Source of the DNA: Lentilactobacillus diolivorans DSM 14421
Lineage (GTDB): Bacteria; Bacillota; Bacilli; Lactobacillales; Lactobacillaceae
DNA length: 64,000 nt
Direction of reading: 5' to 3'
NCBI RefSeq assembly: GCF_001434255.1
Contig: NZ_AZEY01000108.1
Coordinates: 82,867 to 146,866 of the forward strand
Shown here: positions 24,792 through 33,582 of the stretch, in pieces
How positions within the stretch are numbered: the first letter of the stretch is position 1
Layout of the letters: the number at the start of each line of letters is the position of its first letter
Made by a program: the position numbers and the translations under genes
Notes under the pieces: generated by a model
The model's database searches: none
Seen by the model: the letters and a program-made list of their open reading frames with translations, nothing else
Told to the model about the DNA's origin: nothing

Positions 24792-26138
24792 ATGACAATG
24801 ACAACTATTGACGCAACCTACCAAGATATTTTTAAAACAGTTAATGGAAAAGTTTATCTTGCAGCACTTACTAAGGTTGATAAACTAACTTCCGGTCAAT
24901 CTTTTTTATATGGTAAGCAGGGTGCTCACAGTATGGTAATTGATATTCGACTAACGGAACCCATTGATCAATCAATTCTTCAGCAAGCTTTAAATCACGC
25001 GCTTAAGCGTTACCCGTATTTAACCAGTAAGATGGTTCTAAAAAACAGCAGCTATTTTTTAGCCTATAACAAGCTGCCAATGGTGGTTACTCAAACTGAA
25101 GAATTGCGGCGACTGGGCGGTCCGGAGACCAATTTTCATTTGGTCGATGTCACCTTTGATCAGCAACGTTTATTTGTTTCATACCATCATGCTTTGGCGG
25201 ACGGCCGTGGCATCATGCCGTTTGTTAACACGTTATTGTATGATTATTTTTCTATTAAGAATCAGCAGTTTCCAGAAATTCCAGGTATTAATTTAGATGA
25301 CGATCCGATGGAACCAGATGAAATTGGTGAACCATTTGAATATTTACCACCAGTGAACGCCAATTCTGCTGACATTCCGGAAATTGATCATCATGGTCAT
25401 CAATTGATTGAGACGAAATATCATTTGAATGATCGAAGCTATCGTCATGAACTGGTTATTGATCAGGCTAGTTTTATGAAATATGCCAAGGCACACGATG
25501 CGACACCGGCCATTGCCGTTTCAATTATGGTTAGTCAGGCTATTCAACAAATCTACCCCGATATTTCCGATCCAATTGTCACCAATATGGCAAGCGATTT
25601 ACGATCCGGCATTATGAATGAGCATACTTTTCGAAATTGCGTGGGAAGTGTGGCATTGCCAATTAATACTGAGGTTTTGACCGATGACCAATTTACAGAA
25701 GCAGCAACCCATTTTCGAAGCTTAATTAGGGCACATAAGGCGCAGAAAAGTTTAAGAGTTGAAGCTAACAAGATGGCCTGTTTATTTAAGCATTTAGATA
25801 ATTTATCAACGTTTACTGAAAAACAAAAGATGATGGCGTTTATTGATCATGTTTTACTTAATACATTTGTGCTTAGCTATTCAGGCCAAACTAAACTAGG
25901 AAAATATGAGTCGTATATTGATGAAATGCACACTTATATGAGTGGCACAAACGGACTATCAATCGAGATGTTGGCGACAAACGGTAAAATCTTCGTAGAC
26001 ATGTCGCAGAGCTTTAATAGTGATGTGTATGCAGTGACGCTTGCCAAAATTCTGAGAAGAAATGGGATTAAATATCAGTTAGGGGAGCCGACGTATTTTA
26101 AAACACCAGTTGATGAATTGGCTAAGGGTGACCGTTAA
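24792..26138 (+). CDS. Condensation-domain-like acyltransferase (PapA5/alcohol acetyltransferase type)
   Basis: 448 residues; ATG 24792 follows AAAGGAG. VSYHHALADGRGIMPF is the HHxxxDG active site of the CoA-dependent acyltransferase superfamily that includes NRPS condensation domains, PapA5 and alcohol acetyltransferases. A second half with TNMASDLRSGI and NCVGSVALPIN corresponds to the DFGWG-like region, though the exact motif is not kept. The protein is soluble and not part of an NRPS operon, so it probably acylates a small alcohol or a cell-envelope molecule. It is divergent from the two-component operon. Confidence 0.72.
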   Translation: MTMTTIDATYQDIFKTVNGKVYLAALTKVDKLTSGQSFLYGKQGAHSMVIDIRLTEPIDQSILQQALNHALKRYPYLTSKMVLKNSSYFLAYNKLPMVVTQTEELRRLGGPETNFHLVDVTFDQQRLFVSYHHALADGRGIMPFVNTLLYDYFSIKNQQFPEIPGINLDDDPMEPDEIGEPFEYLPPVNANSADIPEIDHHGHQLIETKYHLNDRSYRHELVIDQASFMKYAKAHDATPAIAVSIMVSQAIQQIYPDISDPIVTNMASDLRSGIMNEHTFRNCVGSVALPINTEVLTDDQFTEAATHFRSLIRAHKAQKSLRVEANKMACLFKHLDNLSTFTEKQKMMAFIDHVLLNTFVLSYSGQTKLGKYESYIDEMHTYMSGTNGLSIEMLATNGKIFVDMSQSFNSDVYAVTLAKILRRNGIKYQLGEPTYFKTPVDELAKGDR

Positions 26139-26240
26139 TTTCGACTCTGATGTCGTAAATTGGTCGAAAAGTAAACATGATTGACACTACATGAGCTTCC
26201 CTGTGCTATCTTTAAAGTGATAGGCAAGGAGGTTTTTATT

Positions 26241-27137
26241 TTGGATGATAAAAAAATATTTGATCGTGAAAAATCATTTCGCTATAACGGTGATGATAAA
26301 TTTAAACTAAGTAAACGGCCGACCGCTGCAACTGATGAAGATTTAAGCAAGACGGATATCAAAGCAAGAATTGAAAGTAATATTAGTACTTTGCAGGATT
26401 TGCAGGGTAAATTGTATGCCCAGAACCGCTTTGGGATGTTGATCGTTTTTCAAGGGATGGATGGTTCCGGTAAGGACAGTATGATCCGCCACATTTTGAG
26501 TGGGGTCAATCCCCAAGGATGTGAAGTCACTAGTTTTAAGGTGCCAACGTCAATTGAATTGAACCATGATTATCTTTGGCGGATTCGGCGCCACATGCCA
26601 GCTCGGGGAATGATTGGTATTTTTAATCGGTCATATTATGAAGATGTCTTGGTTAGCAAGGTTCACCCGCAGCTGATTTTGAACGCGCATATTGGTGACT
26701 ATTCAAAGTTGGACCAGGTAAACGATGATTTCTTCGCAGATCGGTACAAGGATATCAATTTTTTGGAAGATTATATGCAAAGAAATGGATTTATGGTCTT
26801 GAAATTCTTCTTGCATATGTCGAAGGATGAGCAGAAGAATCGGTTCAAGCGGCGGATTGAAATGCCGGATCACAATTGGAAGTTCTCGGCAGCTGACATT
26901 AAGGAGCGTCAGTACTGGGATGATTATCAAGCAGCTTACGAAAAGGCAATTAAGAATACAGCATCAAAGCAAAATCCATGGTATGTGATTCCATCAGATG
27001 ATAAGTGGTATTCAAGATTATGTGTCTCGGATATTATTGATCGAAGAATGAAGGAATTACCGTTGAAGTACCCGGATCTGGATGACGCAAGCAAGGCGCA
27101 GCTTGAAAATGCGTTGGATGAGTTGGAGAAGAATTAG
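26241..27137 (+). CDS. ppk2: Polyphosphate kinase 2 (PPK2) family protein
   Basis: 298 residues from TTG 26241, which follows AAGGAGG; an in-frame ATG 60 bases upstream has no such site. GMDGSGKDSMIRHI is the Walker A region, FNRSYYEDVLV the Walker B, and KRRIEMPDHNWKFSAADIKE the lid module, all typical of PPK2. The family transfers phosphate between polyphosphate and nucleoside mono- or diphosphates. Class (I, II or III) cannot be decided by eye; a single domain of this length fits class I or III. A palindromic repeat follows at the stop codon. Confidence 0.9.
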   Translation: MDDKKIFDREKSFRYNGDDKFKLSKRPTAATDEDLSKTDIKARIESNISTLQDLQGKLYAQNRFGMLIVFQGMDGSGKDSMIRHILSGVNPQGCEVTSFKVPTSIELNHDYLWRIRRHMPARGMIGIFNRSYYEDVLVSKVHPQLILNAHIGDYSKLDQVNDDFFADRYKDINFLEDYMQRNGFMVLKFFLHMSKDEQKNRFKRRIEMPDHNWKFSAADIKERQYWDDYQAAYEKAIKNTASKQNPWYVIPSDDKWYSRLCVSDIIDRRMKELPLKYPDLDDASKAQLENALDELEKN

Positions 27138-27445
27138 AGAGCGCAAAAAGCCGCGGTTAGCGCCCAGAATATAAGAGACTTGGGTCCATATTCCTGGTTC
27201 TGGAATATGGACCCAAGTCTCTTATATGGCCGGGCGCTGCGGCTTTTTGCGCGTTTTAGCAAAGTAACACTGGTGATTCGCAAAAAGAAATATAAATTTC
27301 AATCCCATATATGGCCGGAAGCCGCGGCTTTTTTGCGCGTTTTAGCAAAGCAGAAATGGTGATTCACAAAAAGAAATATAAATCTCAATCCCATATATGG
27401 CCGGAAGTTGCGTTTCTTTTGCGCGTTTTAGCAAAGTAGCAATGG
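27138..27445 (+). repeat. Variable-arm palindromic repeat with two extra 3' half-units (R6)
   Basis: The first unit is a nearly perfect nested palindrome: GCGCAAAAAGCCGC-GGTTA-GCGCCC-AGAATAT, inner arm AAGAGACTTGGGTCC, then ATATGGCC-GGGCGC-T-GCGGCTTTTTGCGC-GTTTTAGCAAAGTAA. Two further 3' halves with ATATGGCCGGAAG and the same outer arm follow at about 88-bp steps; their inner arms have lost pairing partners. Confidence 0.88.
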
Positions 27446-27538
27446 TGCTTAACCCCGTCAAGCCGATTTTGCAATCCCACGTGTTTTGTCATACGCTAGT
27501 CATACCTAGATTTACCGTAGGGTAGGGAAGGTGTCTTA

Positions 27539-27763
27539 GTGAAAAGTTCTTGGATAAGAACGTTGTATATGTATGTCGCCTGTCTAATCTGTTTAGTGAT
27601 TATCTTAATTACCAGCTGGGTGTTTCTAGACAACATTGCTGAACTGATCTGGCCGGATAATAACGGGTTGGCGTATGTTTATCAAGAGATGTTCTCTAGT
27701 GGGATCATGTTAATTGCGTCAATTGGTTTGTTTATCTTTCACTGGAAACATGCCAAAGATTAA
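27539..27763 (+). CDS. Small two-helix membrane protein
   Basis: 74 residues from GTG 27539, with GGAAGGTG upstream. Two hydrophobic segments (about 8-30 and 50-68) are joined by a loop with NIAELIWPDNNG and end HWKHAKD. No family recognised. It is a single gene between a repeat array and a terminator. Confidence 0.55.
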   Translation: MKSSWIRTLYMYVACLICLVIILITSWVFLDNIAELIWPDNNGLAYVYQEMFSSGIMLIASIGLFIFHWKHAKD

Positions 27764-27830
27764 TTAGTGGCAGAAAGCTTAAACGAAATTCAAATTAGAA
27801 GGCATCAAGTCCTGTTAATTAACAGTATTT

Positions 27831-27865
27831 GGTGTTTTTAGTCTGTTTAGATAAGAAAAAACACC
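27831..27865. terminator. Bidirectional hairpin terminator between convergent genes
   Basis: GGTGTTTTT pairs with AAAAACACC around a 17-base loop, with T-runs on both strands, between the genes ending at 27763 (plus) and 27907 (minus). Confidence 0.6.
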
Positions 27866-27906
27866 TACCCCCGATTAGATAGATGCCATGGAATAATTTT
27901 CAATTG

Positions 27907-28695
27907 TTAACTAACTTCACCAGCAAAACTTGGTGCAAAGTATGGTGAAATTGTTTGTGTTTGAACTGTCTTACCAGGTTCCGGTGCATTTACGTATTGG
28001 TTGTTGCCAATATAAATAGCACTGTGATAAACGCCACCCTTGCTTCCCCAGAACAAGAGATCACCTGGTTGGGCGTCTGAAACTGACTCGTAAGTCGTTG
28101 CTTCAGCTTGAGCTTCGGCAGTTCGTGGTAGTGAAACGCCATTTTGCTTATAGACGTATTGAACTAACCCAGAGCAATCAAATCCTTTGGTGGTTGTGCC
28201 ACCCCATTGATAAGGGATACTTTGAGTCGTCAGTTGTTGCGCTAAACCGACAACACCAGTGGTATTGGCAGTGGTGCCGGCAGTCTTAATTGAGCTGGTA
28301 AATGTTGACTTGGTAGCTGCCTTTTTAACAGACTTCGTACTGCTCTGATTTTTATTTTTGGTGCTTGGACTAACATATGTACTGGTTGTTTGTTTCTTGA
28401 CCCCAGTATAAGTTTTCCCTGTTGTGTATTTTTTAGCTTTGGTGCTTGATGAAGAAGTTAAACTTGTCTTGCTTGGAACTGTTAATTGTGACCCCGTTAC
28501 AATTGTATTGATATCCTTTAGATGATTTGCTTTGGCAAGTGTGCTAACAGTCGTATGGTACTTGGTGGCGATTCGATAAAGCGTATCACCAGACTTGACA
28601 GTTACTTTGGTATCAGCACTCGCGGCAACTTGGCTTAATGTAAAAATGCTAGCCATTGAAAACAAACCGACAGCGACTTGTTTCTTTATCTTCAT
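27907..28695 (-). CDS. Secreted LysM-NlpC/P60 peptidoglycan endopeptidase
   Basis: 262 residues. The signal peptide MKIKKQVAVGLFSMASIFTL is cleaved near ASA-DT. One LysM domain (about 30-75, VTVKSGDTLYRIATKYHTTV) is followed by a Ser/Thr/Lys linker and an NlpC/P60 domain (about 150-262) with the catalytic Cys in GFDCSGLVQYVYK and the His in YHSAIYIG. It would cut the stem peptide (gamma-D-Glu-diamino acid bond) during wall growth or separation. A WalR-type box lies about 85 bases before the start. Confidence 0.93.
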   Translation of the reverse strand: MKIKKQVAVGLFSMASIFTLSQVAASADTKVTVKSGDTLYRIATKYHTTVSTLAKANHLKDINTIVTGSQLTVPSKTSLTSSSSTKAKKYTTGKTYTGVKKQTTSTYVSPSTKNKNQSSTKSVKKAATKSTFTSSIKTAGTTANTTGVVGLAQQLTTQSIPYQWGGTTTKGFDCSGLVQYVYKQNGVSLPRTAEAQAEATTYESVSDAQPGDLLFWGSKGGVYHSAIYIGNNQYVNAPEPGKTVQTQTISPYFAPSFAGEVS

Positions 28696-28777
28696 TAAAA
28701 ATCATCTCCCCAAACTCGTTATATTATTAAGAAATTCTTAAGACACCTATACCATACCATGTTTTTTGCTTTGGTTT

Positions 28778-28794
28778 GTAACAAGCTCGTTACA
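28778..28794 (-). promoter_or_regulatory. WalR (YycF)-type box
   Basis: On the minus strand TGTAAC-GAGCT-TGTTAC matches the WalR consensus TGTWAH-N5-TGTWAH exactly, on the coding strand of the NlpC/P60 gene. WalRK controls wall hydrolases in Firmicutes. Confidence 0.6.
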
Positions 28795-29012
28795 TTTTTG
28801 ACTTTCCAATTATATTAGTGATTTGAGCCGCAAATATTGACATATCAGCGCTTAGGGTTATTAAATCAATAATGTTAAACTTGCTGAGAAGTCTTTTGAA
28901 ACATTTTTGTAACATTTAATGATTGAAATAGGTGATGAAATAACTTATTTTGGGTCAAAGTGCAGAAAAACACGAAATCGTTTTCACAAAGAATGTTGAA
29001 TAAATGTTGTAA

Positions 29013-29067
29013 TGTCAACGCTTTCAATTGCTTTTTCACTTGCACGATTAGAAATTCTGTTTAAAAT
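29013..29067 (+). promoter_or_regulatory. cre-like site and promoter of the 110-residue protein
   Basis: TGTCAACGCTTTCA (29013-29026) fits the CcpA site TGWNANCGNTNWCA. About 14 bases on, TTGCAC and TAAAAT spaced 16 bases form a promoter for the gene at 29162. The rest of 28696-29161 is AT-rich without genes. Confidence 0.5.
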
Positions 29068-29161
29068 GAAAATTGACAAGTGGAATAAAGATCTCATTTA
29101 CAAAAAACGAGCTCAACAAGTCCAATTCGTCAATGTGAAATAAAGAAAGGAAGTTTTTGAA

Positions 29162-29494
29162 ATGACTGCTACTAAAGAACAATGGAAAGTTGCATTAAAT
29201 TCAAAGGAAGCCTTTCACGACTTTATTACAAACTATTTTATGGCTCACAAAGAGTTAAAGGGAAACTATGATAACCAATATTACTTTGAAAACTATGCTG
29301 TAAGTTTGGATAGTAAAAAGGGATTGGTTGTCACTCTGACAACAGGTTCATATACCGGAACCGGTTTTCCAATCAAGGATGTGGAACACATCTCGATTGA
29401 AGACTTTCGCCAGTTGCTTTTAAATAAGAAGTTCGCTGATAAGAATGTGACGTTGCCACAGGTCTTTAATATTGCCGCTTATATGATCGCTTAG
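29162..29494 (+). CDS. Conserved-looking soluble protein of 110 residues
   Basis: The start ATG 29162 follows AAAGGAAG. The product is soluble, with aromatic-rich parts (DNQYYFENYAVSL, VTLTTGSYTGTGFPIKDVEH) and no Cys or catalytic motif. It is a single gene with its own promoter, cre-like site and terminator, suggesting a regulated and well-expressed housekeeping protein. I do not recognise the family. Confidence 0.65.
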   Translation: MTATKEQWKVALNSKEAFHDFITNYFMAHKELKGNYDNQYYFENYAVSLDSKKGLVVTLTTGSYTGTGFPIKDVEHISIEDFRQLLLNKKFADKNVTLPQVFNIAAYMIA

Positions 29495-29510
29495 TGATGA
29501 ACATGAAAAT

Positions 29511-29558
29511 AACACCAGCTTCCGAAAATTACTTTTTCAGCAGCTGGTGTTATTTTTT
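29511..29558. terminator. Hairpin terminator
   Basis: AACACCAGCT pairs with AGCTGGTGTT and is followed by ATTTTTT, closing the 29162 gene. The minus-strand operon converges on it. Confidence 0.75.
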
Positions 29559-29987
29559 GTCTAGATTTCGTTTCTTTAATGCCTGATTAATTCGCCTAAT
29601 TTTTGTGTTGATGGTTAGGTAAATGATGACCCATGCCAGTCCATAGACAATCACGAATTCTAATAGGTAGCTCATCCAGAATTGTGGCATTTGCCATTGA
29701 TCCAACCAGCCGTTATATGCCATCATTGCTGAAACTAAGGTAAACGTAATGATTAAATGGCCGATTAGCACAACTAAATAGGATAACGACTCAATTTCAA
29801 ATATTTGACTGAGTAAGCCAATCAGGCCGCTCATCAGCATGACACTTAGAATGTTTTTAACTGTTGGCGGTGTTGATTGATAGCCACTCGCAATGATTAG
29901 CAGGTACAGAGTCGAGCCAATTGTCACGCCACGAACAAAATATCGCATATTTTTCATTAATAATTTCATTGTTAATCTCGCTTTCAC
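29550..29987 (-). CDS. DUF3021-family membrane protein
   Basis: 145 residues with four hydrophobic helices (starting VRGVTIGSTLYLLIIASGYQ) and a basic C-terminal tail. Four-helix proteins directly behind a LytTR regulator form the known LytTR-DUF3021 pair, in which the membrane protein is thought to hold or inhibit the regulator. The start overlaps the LytTR gene by 4 bases. It is the last gene of the ABC operon. Confidence 0.8.
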   Translation of the reverse strand: MKARLTMKLLMKNMRYFVRGVTIGSTLYLLIIASGYQSTPPTVKNILSVMLMSGLIGLLSQIFEIESLSYLVVLIGHLIITFTLVSAMMAYNGWLDQWQMPQFWMSYLLEFVIVYGLAWVIIYLTINTKIRRINQALKKRNLDKK

Positions 29988-30451
29988 AAACCAAGTCGAT
30001 GTTCCAATTCATTTAAATATTTTCGACTGATATCGGTTTTGACGTTACCGGTTAGAATTGCGGTCATTCCGCCAGTAAAACTATCTTCCAATGATAAGAG
30101 GTGATCCAGGTTAATGACCGCATGTTTTGAAATTTGAATGAAGTTGGGATTCTTGAGCCGGTCCGAAAATGCGTAAAGTCGGCCTTTAGTGGGAATGACC
30201 TGCTCCGTTGTGTAAATTAATAATTCGGTTCCCGAAATATCGATTAGGATAATGTCTTGGGGTTTGACCAATAAGACGTGATCCGCTGATTTTATCGGAA
30301 TAAGTGTTGGCGGGTTCGCATGATAATTTTTTAGATAACCAATGATGCTGTCCACTTCCGCCGATTGATGGTTGGCTGAAATTGTGGCATTGATTTCGCC
30401 ATCATTAAGCTGTTCATTTTTGTGAAAGTGAATTTCCATACGGTTTGCCAA
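29984..30451 (-). CDS. LytTR-domain transcriptional regulator (no receiver)
   Basis: 155 residues. The N-terminal 45 residues are hydrophilic; the LytTR domain spans about 50-150 (DIILIDISGTELLIYTTEQV, FIQISKHAVINLDHLLSLED, ISRKYLNELEHRLGL). It has no phosphorylation domain. It is co-transcribed with an ABC exporter and a DUF3021 protein, the arrangement of self-regulating export modules. It is unrelated to the LytTR proteins of the agr island apart from the domain. Confidence 0.85.
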   Translation of the reverse strand: MANRMEIHFHKNEQLNDGEINATISANHQSAEVDSIIGYLKNYHANPPTLIPIKSADHVLLVKPQDIILIDISGTELLIYTTEQVIPTKGRLYAFSDRLKNPNFIQISKHAVINLDHLLSLEDSFTGGMTAILTGNVKTDISRKYLNELEHRLGL

Positions 30452-30488
30452 CCTCTCCGAGAATATGTGTAAAGTTACTTATATTCTA

Positions 30489-31355
30489 TCATTCAAAGTC
30501 AGTTACTTTGTTTCTTTTTTGACTTCTAATTAATTCGGTTAGTAAAAGTACCAACATCCCAATTATGAAGGCAGCGATTAATAGTTCGATGGTTTGATTT
30601 CCAGTTAAGAGATGCTGCCACGCTATTTTAACGCCCATTATTTTTTCAAAGTGACCTTGTTGCCCGTGAAATGCATTGGTGAGAGGGTCATTCATAAAGA
30701 TTTGGCGATAAAGCGCGGCGACGTAAGATCCTGGAGTAAATTTGATGAGTAATTGGGCGAAATAGGGTAGGCCGCCGATTGGAATGTAAGTGCCAACCAG
30801 AAAACCACTTGCGGCACCTAAAATTGATTCGATGGTTCCTAGTGAGTCAAATCGGCTGATAAATTGGACAAAGAGCATATTAATGACAACTGATAAAAGT
30901 GCACTTAAAAATGCCAACCCCAATACGGCGGGAGTTTTTGACCAGGGGATGACTAAATTATCGGTAGCAGCAAAGTATCCCAGCATGATGGCCAACATGA
31001 TAAGCTGCATGAGGAAGCCAATAATGGCGGCACTTAGCATGTAACTGACTTTCATTTTGAATCTGGAGATGTCAGTTAAGTAAAAATCTTTGATTACCCC
31101 GCGTTCTTTATCTCTAACCAGTTGGCCAAGTGATGAAAGGGTCGTCGTGATAGCAGTAACGGATAAGGTACCGCCGATCAACCAAAAGTCTAGTAGCTGA
31201 CGGGAGTTGGGGACCTGCTGCCAGCTGGAAATCATTGTCTCCTTTAAAAAAATAACGTAGAGGACAAAGGAAATCATCGCGCCAAGTAGTGAGAAGAAAA
31301 CGCCGGTGTGGTTACGGAAATATAATAGTAGGTTTCGTTTTGTTAATGCGAACAT
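30489..31355 (-). CDS. ABC-2-type transporter permease
   Basis: 288 residues with six membrane helices and the ABC-2 layout (large loop between helices 1 and 2, LGQLVRDKERGVIKDFYLTD coupling region after helix 2, GTYIPIGGLPYFAQLLIKFT before the last pair). It starts 1 base after the ATPase stop, so the two form one exporter. The substrate is unknown; drug or peptide efflux is usual for this class. Confidence 0.88.
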   Translation of the reverse strand: MFALTKRNLLLYFRNHTGVFFSLLGAMISFVLYVIFLKETMISSWQQVPNSRQLLDFWLIGGTLSVTAITTTLSSLGQLVRDKERGVIKDFYLTDISRFKMKVSYMLSAAIIGFLMQLIMLAIMLGYFAATDNLVIPWSKTPAVLGLAFLSALLSVVINMLFVQFISRFDSLGTIESILGAASGFLVGTYIPIGGLPYFAQLLIKFTPGSYVAALYRQIFMNDPLTNAFHGQQGHFEKIMGVKIAWQHLLTGNQTIELLIAAFIIGMLVLLLTELIRSQKRNKVTDFE

Positions 31356-31356
31356 G

Positions 31357-32217
31357 TTAACGCATCTCCCTTCCGGTTAATTTCAGAAAGGCATCGTCGA
31401 TTGTGCCGTTCTGGTAGTCAAAAGTAACAATATACTGTCGGTATTTTTCCAATAAATTCAAAGCAGCTTGTGTATCTGCGGGTAAACAAATTACCTTTTG
31501 ATTATCTTGAGTATGGGGAATTCTTTCTGGAATCAGTTTCATTAACTGTTGGGCATCGTTGGTGATAATCGTTAGCCGGTTGGTTGCGTAATCGTTTTTA
31601 ATTTTTGCTGCCGAACCGCTGGCAATGACTTTGCCGTGATCAATGATGTAAACCTCATCGGCGTTGTCGGCTTCCTCGAGGTAGTGGGTGGTCAAAATAA
31701 TGGTTAAACGGGTGTCATGTTGCAGTGAATGAAGCAGATTCCAGATTGCGGAGCGGGTTTGAATGTCTAAACCGGTTGTCGGTTCATCCAGGAAAAGGAC
31801 ATCGGGTTGGTTGATTAAAGCCCTGGCAATATCGACCCGGCGACGTTGCCCACCTGAGAGACTGCTATATTTTTGATTGATAAAGTCGTTCAGGCCAACC
31901 TTTTCAATTAATGCGTCGATCTCGTGAACAGCCTGCTGATAAAATCGGCTACGGATCATTATATTTTCTTTGACGGTTAGCTGATCATCAAGGATGCTTT
32001 GCTGAAATACCATGCTGATTTTAGTGTCAGAAGTCATTTGAATTGTTCCGGCAGTTGGGGTTAATAAGCCGGTTAACATCGACATTGTAGTTGTTTTTCC
32101 CGCACCGTTTGGACCAAGTAGGGCGGTTAAGCTACCTCGTTCAACTGCTAAATCGATATGGTTAACGGCAACTTTGCTTTGGTAAGCTTTAGTGAGGCCG
32201 GTTGCTTGAATAATCAT
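31357..32217 (-). CDS. ABC transporter ATP-binding protein
   Basis: 286 residues from ATG 32217, which has AAAGGAG 9 bases before it; longer in-frame starts precede a promoter-like stretch and are unlikely. Walker A is LLGPNGAGKTTTM, the signature SLSGGQRRRVDIARAL and Walker B LFLDEPTTGLD, with the switch His in LTTHYLEEAD. The C-terminal domain (about 215-286) is the type found in drug-export ATPases. It is first gene of the four-gene ABC-LytTR-DUF3021 operon. Confidence 0.93.
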   Translation of the reverse strand: MIIQATGLTKAYQSKVAVNHIDLAVERGSLTALLGPNGAGKTTTMSMLTGLLTPTAGTIQMTSDTKISMVFQQSILDDQLTVKENIMIRSRFYQQAVHEIDALIEKVGLNDFINQKYSSLSGGQRRRVDIARALINQPDVLFLDEPTTGLDIQTRSAIWNLLHSLQHDTRLTIILTTHYLEEADNADEVYIIDHGKVIASGSAAKIKNDYATNRLTIITNDAQQLMKLIPERIPHTQDNQKVICLPADTQAALNLLEKYRQYIVTFDYQNGTIDDAFLKLTGREMR

Positions 32218-32437
32218 GGTGCTCATCTCCTTTATTGATTGTATCCTAGCATGGTCCAATCGATTTGAGGTTGAAATATCGATGAGTGGTTGAATAATGA
32301 ATACAAGGGGTAAAATGAGACAGGTGAAATTTAGAGCTATCTTGATATATGGATAGCTGATTGTTAGCAACAGAAAAGACGTATAAATCCAGGTGAAAAT
32401 GATCCTGGATTTATACGTCTTAGATACTTGGTGGGCT

Positions 32438-32556
32438 AAGGGTGGGACGAAAGGCGGTTACGCGGCAGAAAGTTGCCTTTTGGCGCACGTTTTCCACTCG
32501 GTAATAATCGTGATTACACAAAGGGACTGAAATAAAATTACTGTTGTGCCAGCCCC
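32438..32556 (+). repeat. Palindromic repeat with deleted inner stem (R7)
   Basis: GGTGGGACGAAAGGC-GGTTA is followed directly by CGCGGCAGAAAGTTGCCTTTTGGCGCACGTTTT and the GGTAATAATCGTGATTACAC tail, then the end hairpin. The whole inner arm pair is missing. Confidence 0.75.
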
Positions 32557-32561
32557 AACTC

Positions 32562-33317
32562 CTATGCTTTTTGGGCAATCACAATAAACCGATCCTCGTT
32601 AGTAGTTATTGATTTTTGTGTGTCAATAATTTGCTGTAAAGCTAAGAGTTGTGGCAAACATTTATCAACTGAAAAGTTGGGAAATTCCCAGGGAATGATT
32701 GAAGCATAATAGACAATTGCACCAACATCAAAGAATGTCATTTTTGGGAAAGCTTGCTTGTCCAACCGAATCTTTAACCCCGCTTTCTGACATGCATTGA
32801 TTGTTTGAAGCAAGGTATTTTTTGGGAAAGCTGGCACATAATTTGGATTTAGAAACTGTGATAGTGAGAAATTGTTGGTGGCACCGACTTGTTGAGTGAT
32901 GAATAGACCAGTTGAATTGAGTTTATTGGCAACTGATTTTGCGTTAAAAGCATTATGACTATTCGTAATGATATCGACTGATTGATTGTGAACTGGCAGC
33001 ATATCCGCTTGTTTAACAGGATAAACAGTCACTCCAATCGGTTCGAATTTTTTGCGCAATAGATCAATATTTGGCTGCCATGCCTCCGTTACAGCTGTCT
33101 GATGAGCAGGATGATGAAATGACGACAGCAGCTCACCGCCGCCAGTCCCCATATCCAAAAGCATTTTGTTGGGTGTTAGCGACTGTAAAACCAGCTGTCG
33201 ATAGTCCCAAGGCAGCTTTTCATTATTCCAACGTCGCTTAAGGTGGGAGAAGTCCCAACCGCGAATGCCGATTCTTTCTTCATGTTTCCAAAATCTTTTT
33301 AATTGCTTTTCGTTCAT
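32562..33317 (-). CDS. Class I SAM-dependent methyltransferase
   Basis: 251 residues from ATG 33317, with TTGGAGG 10 bases upstream. The SAM-binding motif I is LLDMGTGGGELLSS, an acidic residue that could bind ribose follows in TAVTEAWQPN, and the post-I region is SVDIITNSHNAFNAKSVANK. The C-terminal part is less conserved (FPKMTFFDVGAIVYYASIIP), like the UbiE/RlmA-type proteins of unknown substrate. It is a single gene. Confidence 0.85.
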   Translation of the reverse strand: MNEKQLKRFWKHEERIGIRGWDFSHLKRRWNNEKLPWDYRQLVLQSLTPNKMLLDMGTGGGELLSSFHHPAHQTAVTEAWQPNIDLLRKKFEPIGVTVYPVKQADMLPVHNQSVDIITNSHNAFNAKSVANKLNSTGLFITQQVGATNNFSLSQFLNPNYVPAFPKNTLLQTINACQKAGLKIRLDKQAFPKMTFFDVGAIVYYASIIPWEFPNFSVDKCLPQLLALQQIIDTQKSITTNEDRFIVIAQKA

Positions 33318-33582
33318 GATAACTATGCCTCCAAATTGATAGAATTTATTTTGGATGATTGGCACAGTTGACTCTGCCATTCGCTCGACACATTGGCAGA
33401 AGCGATTACTGTGCCGAGCACTTCACTAGTTTAAGATGATTTACCATTTGGCATTTTCCCTTCCATTTAAAATAATTATAGTTTAACACGTTAAATTTCA
33501 TTTTTTTCAGTAAAATGGTAAACTATCTGTGTAGTGAACGTTAGTTCGTATTGAAAGACATTACGAAAAAGAAGGTGTCAAT

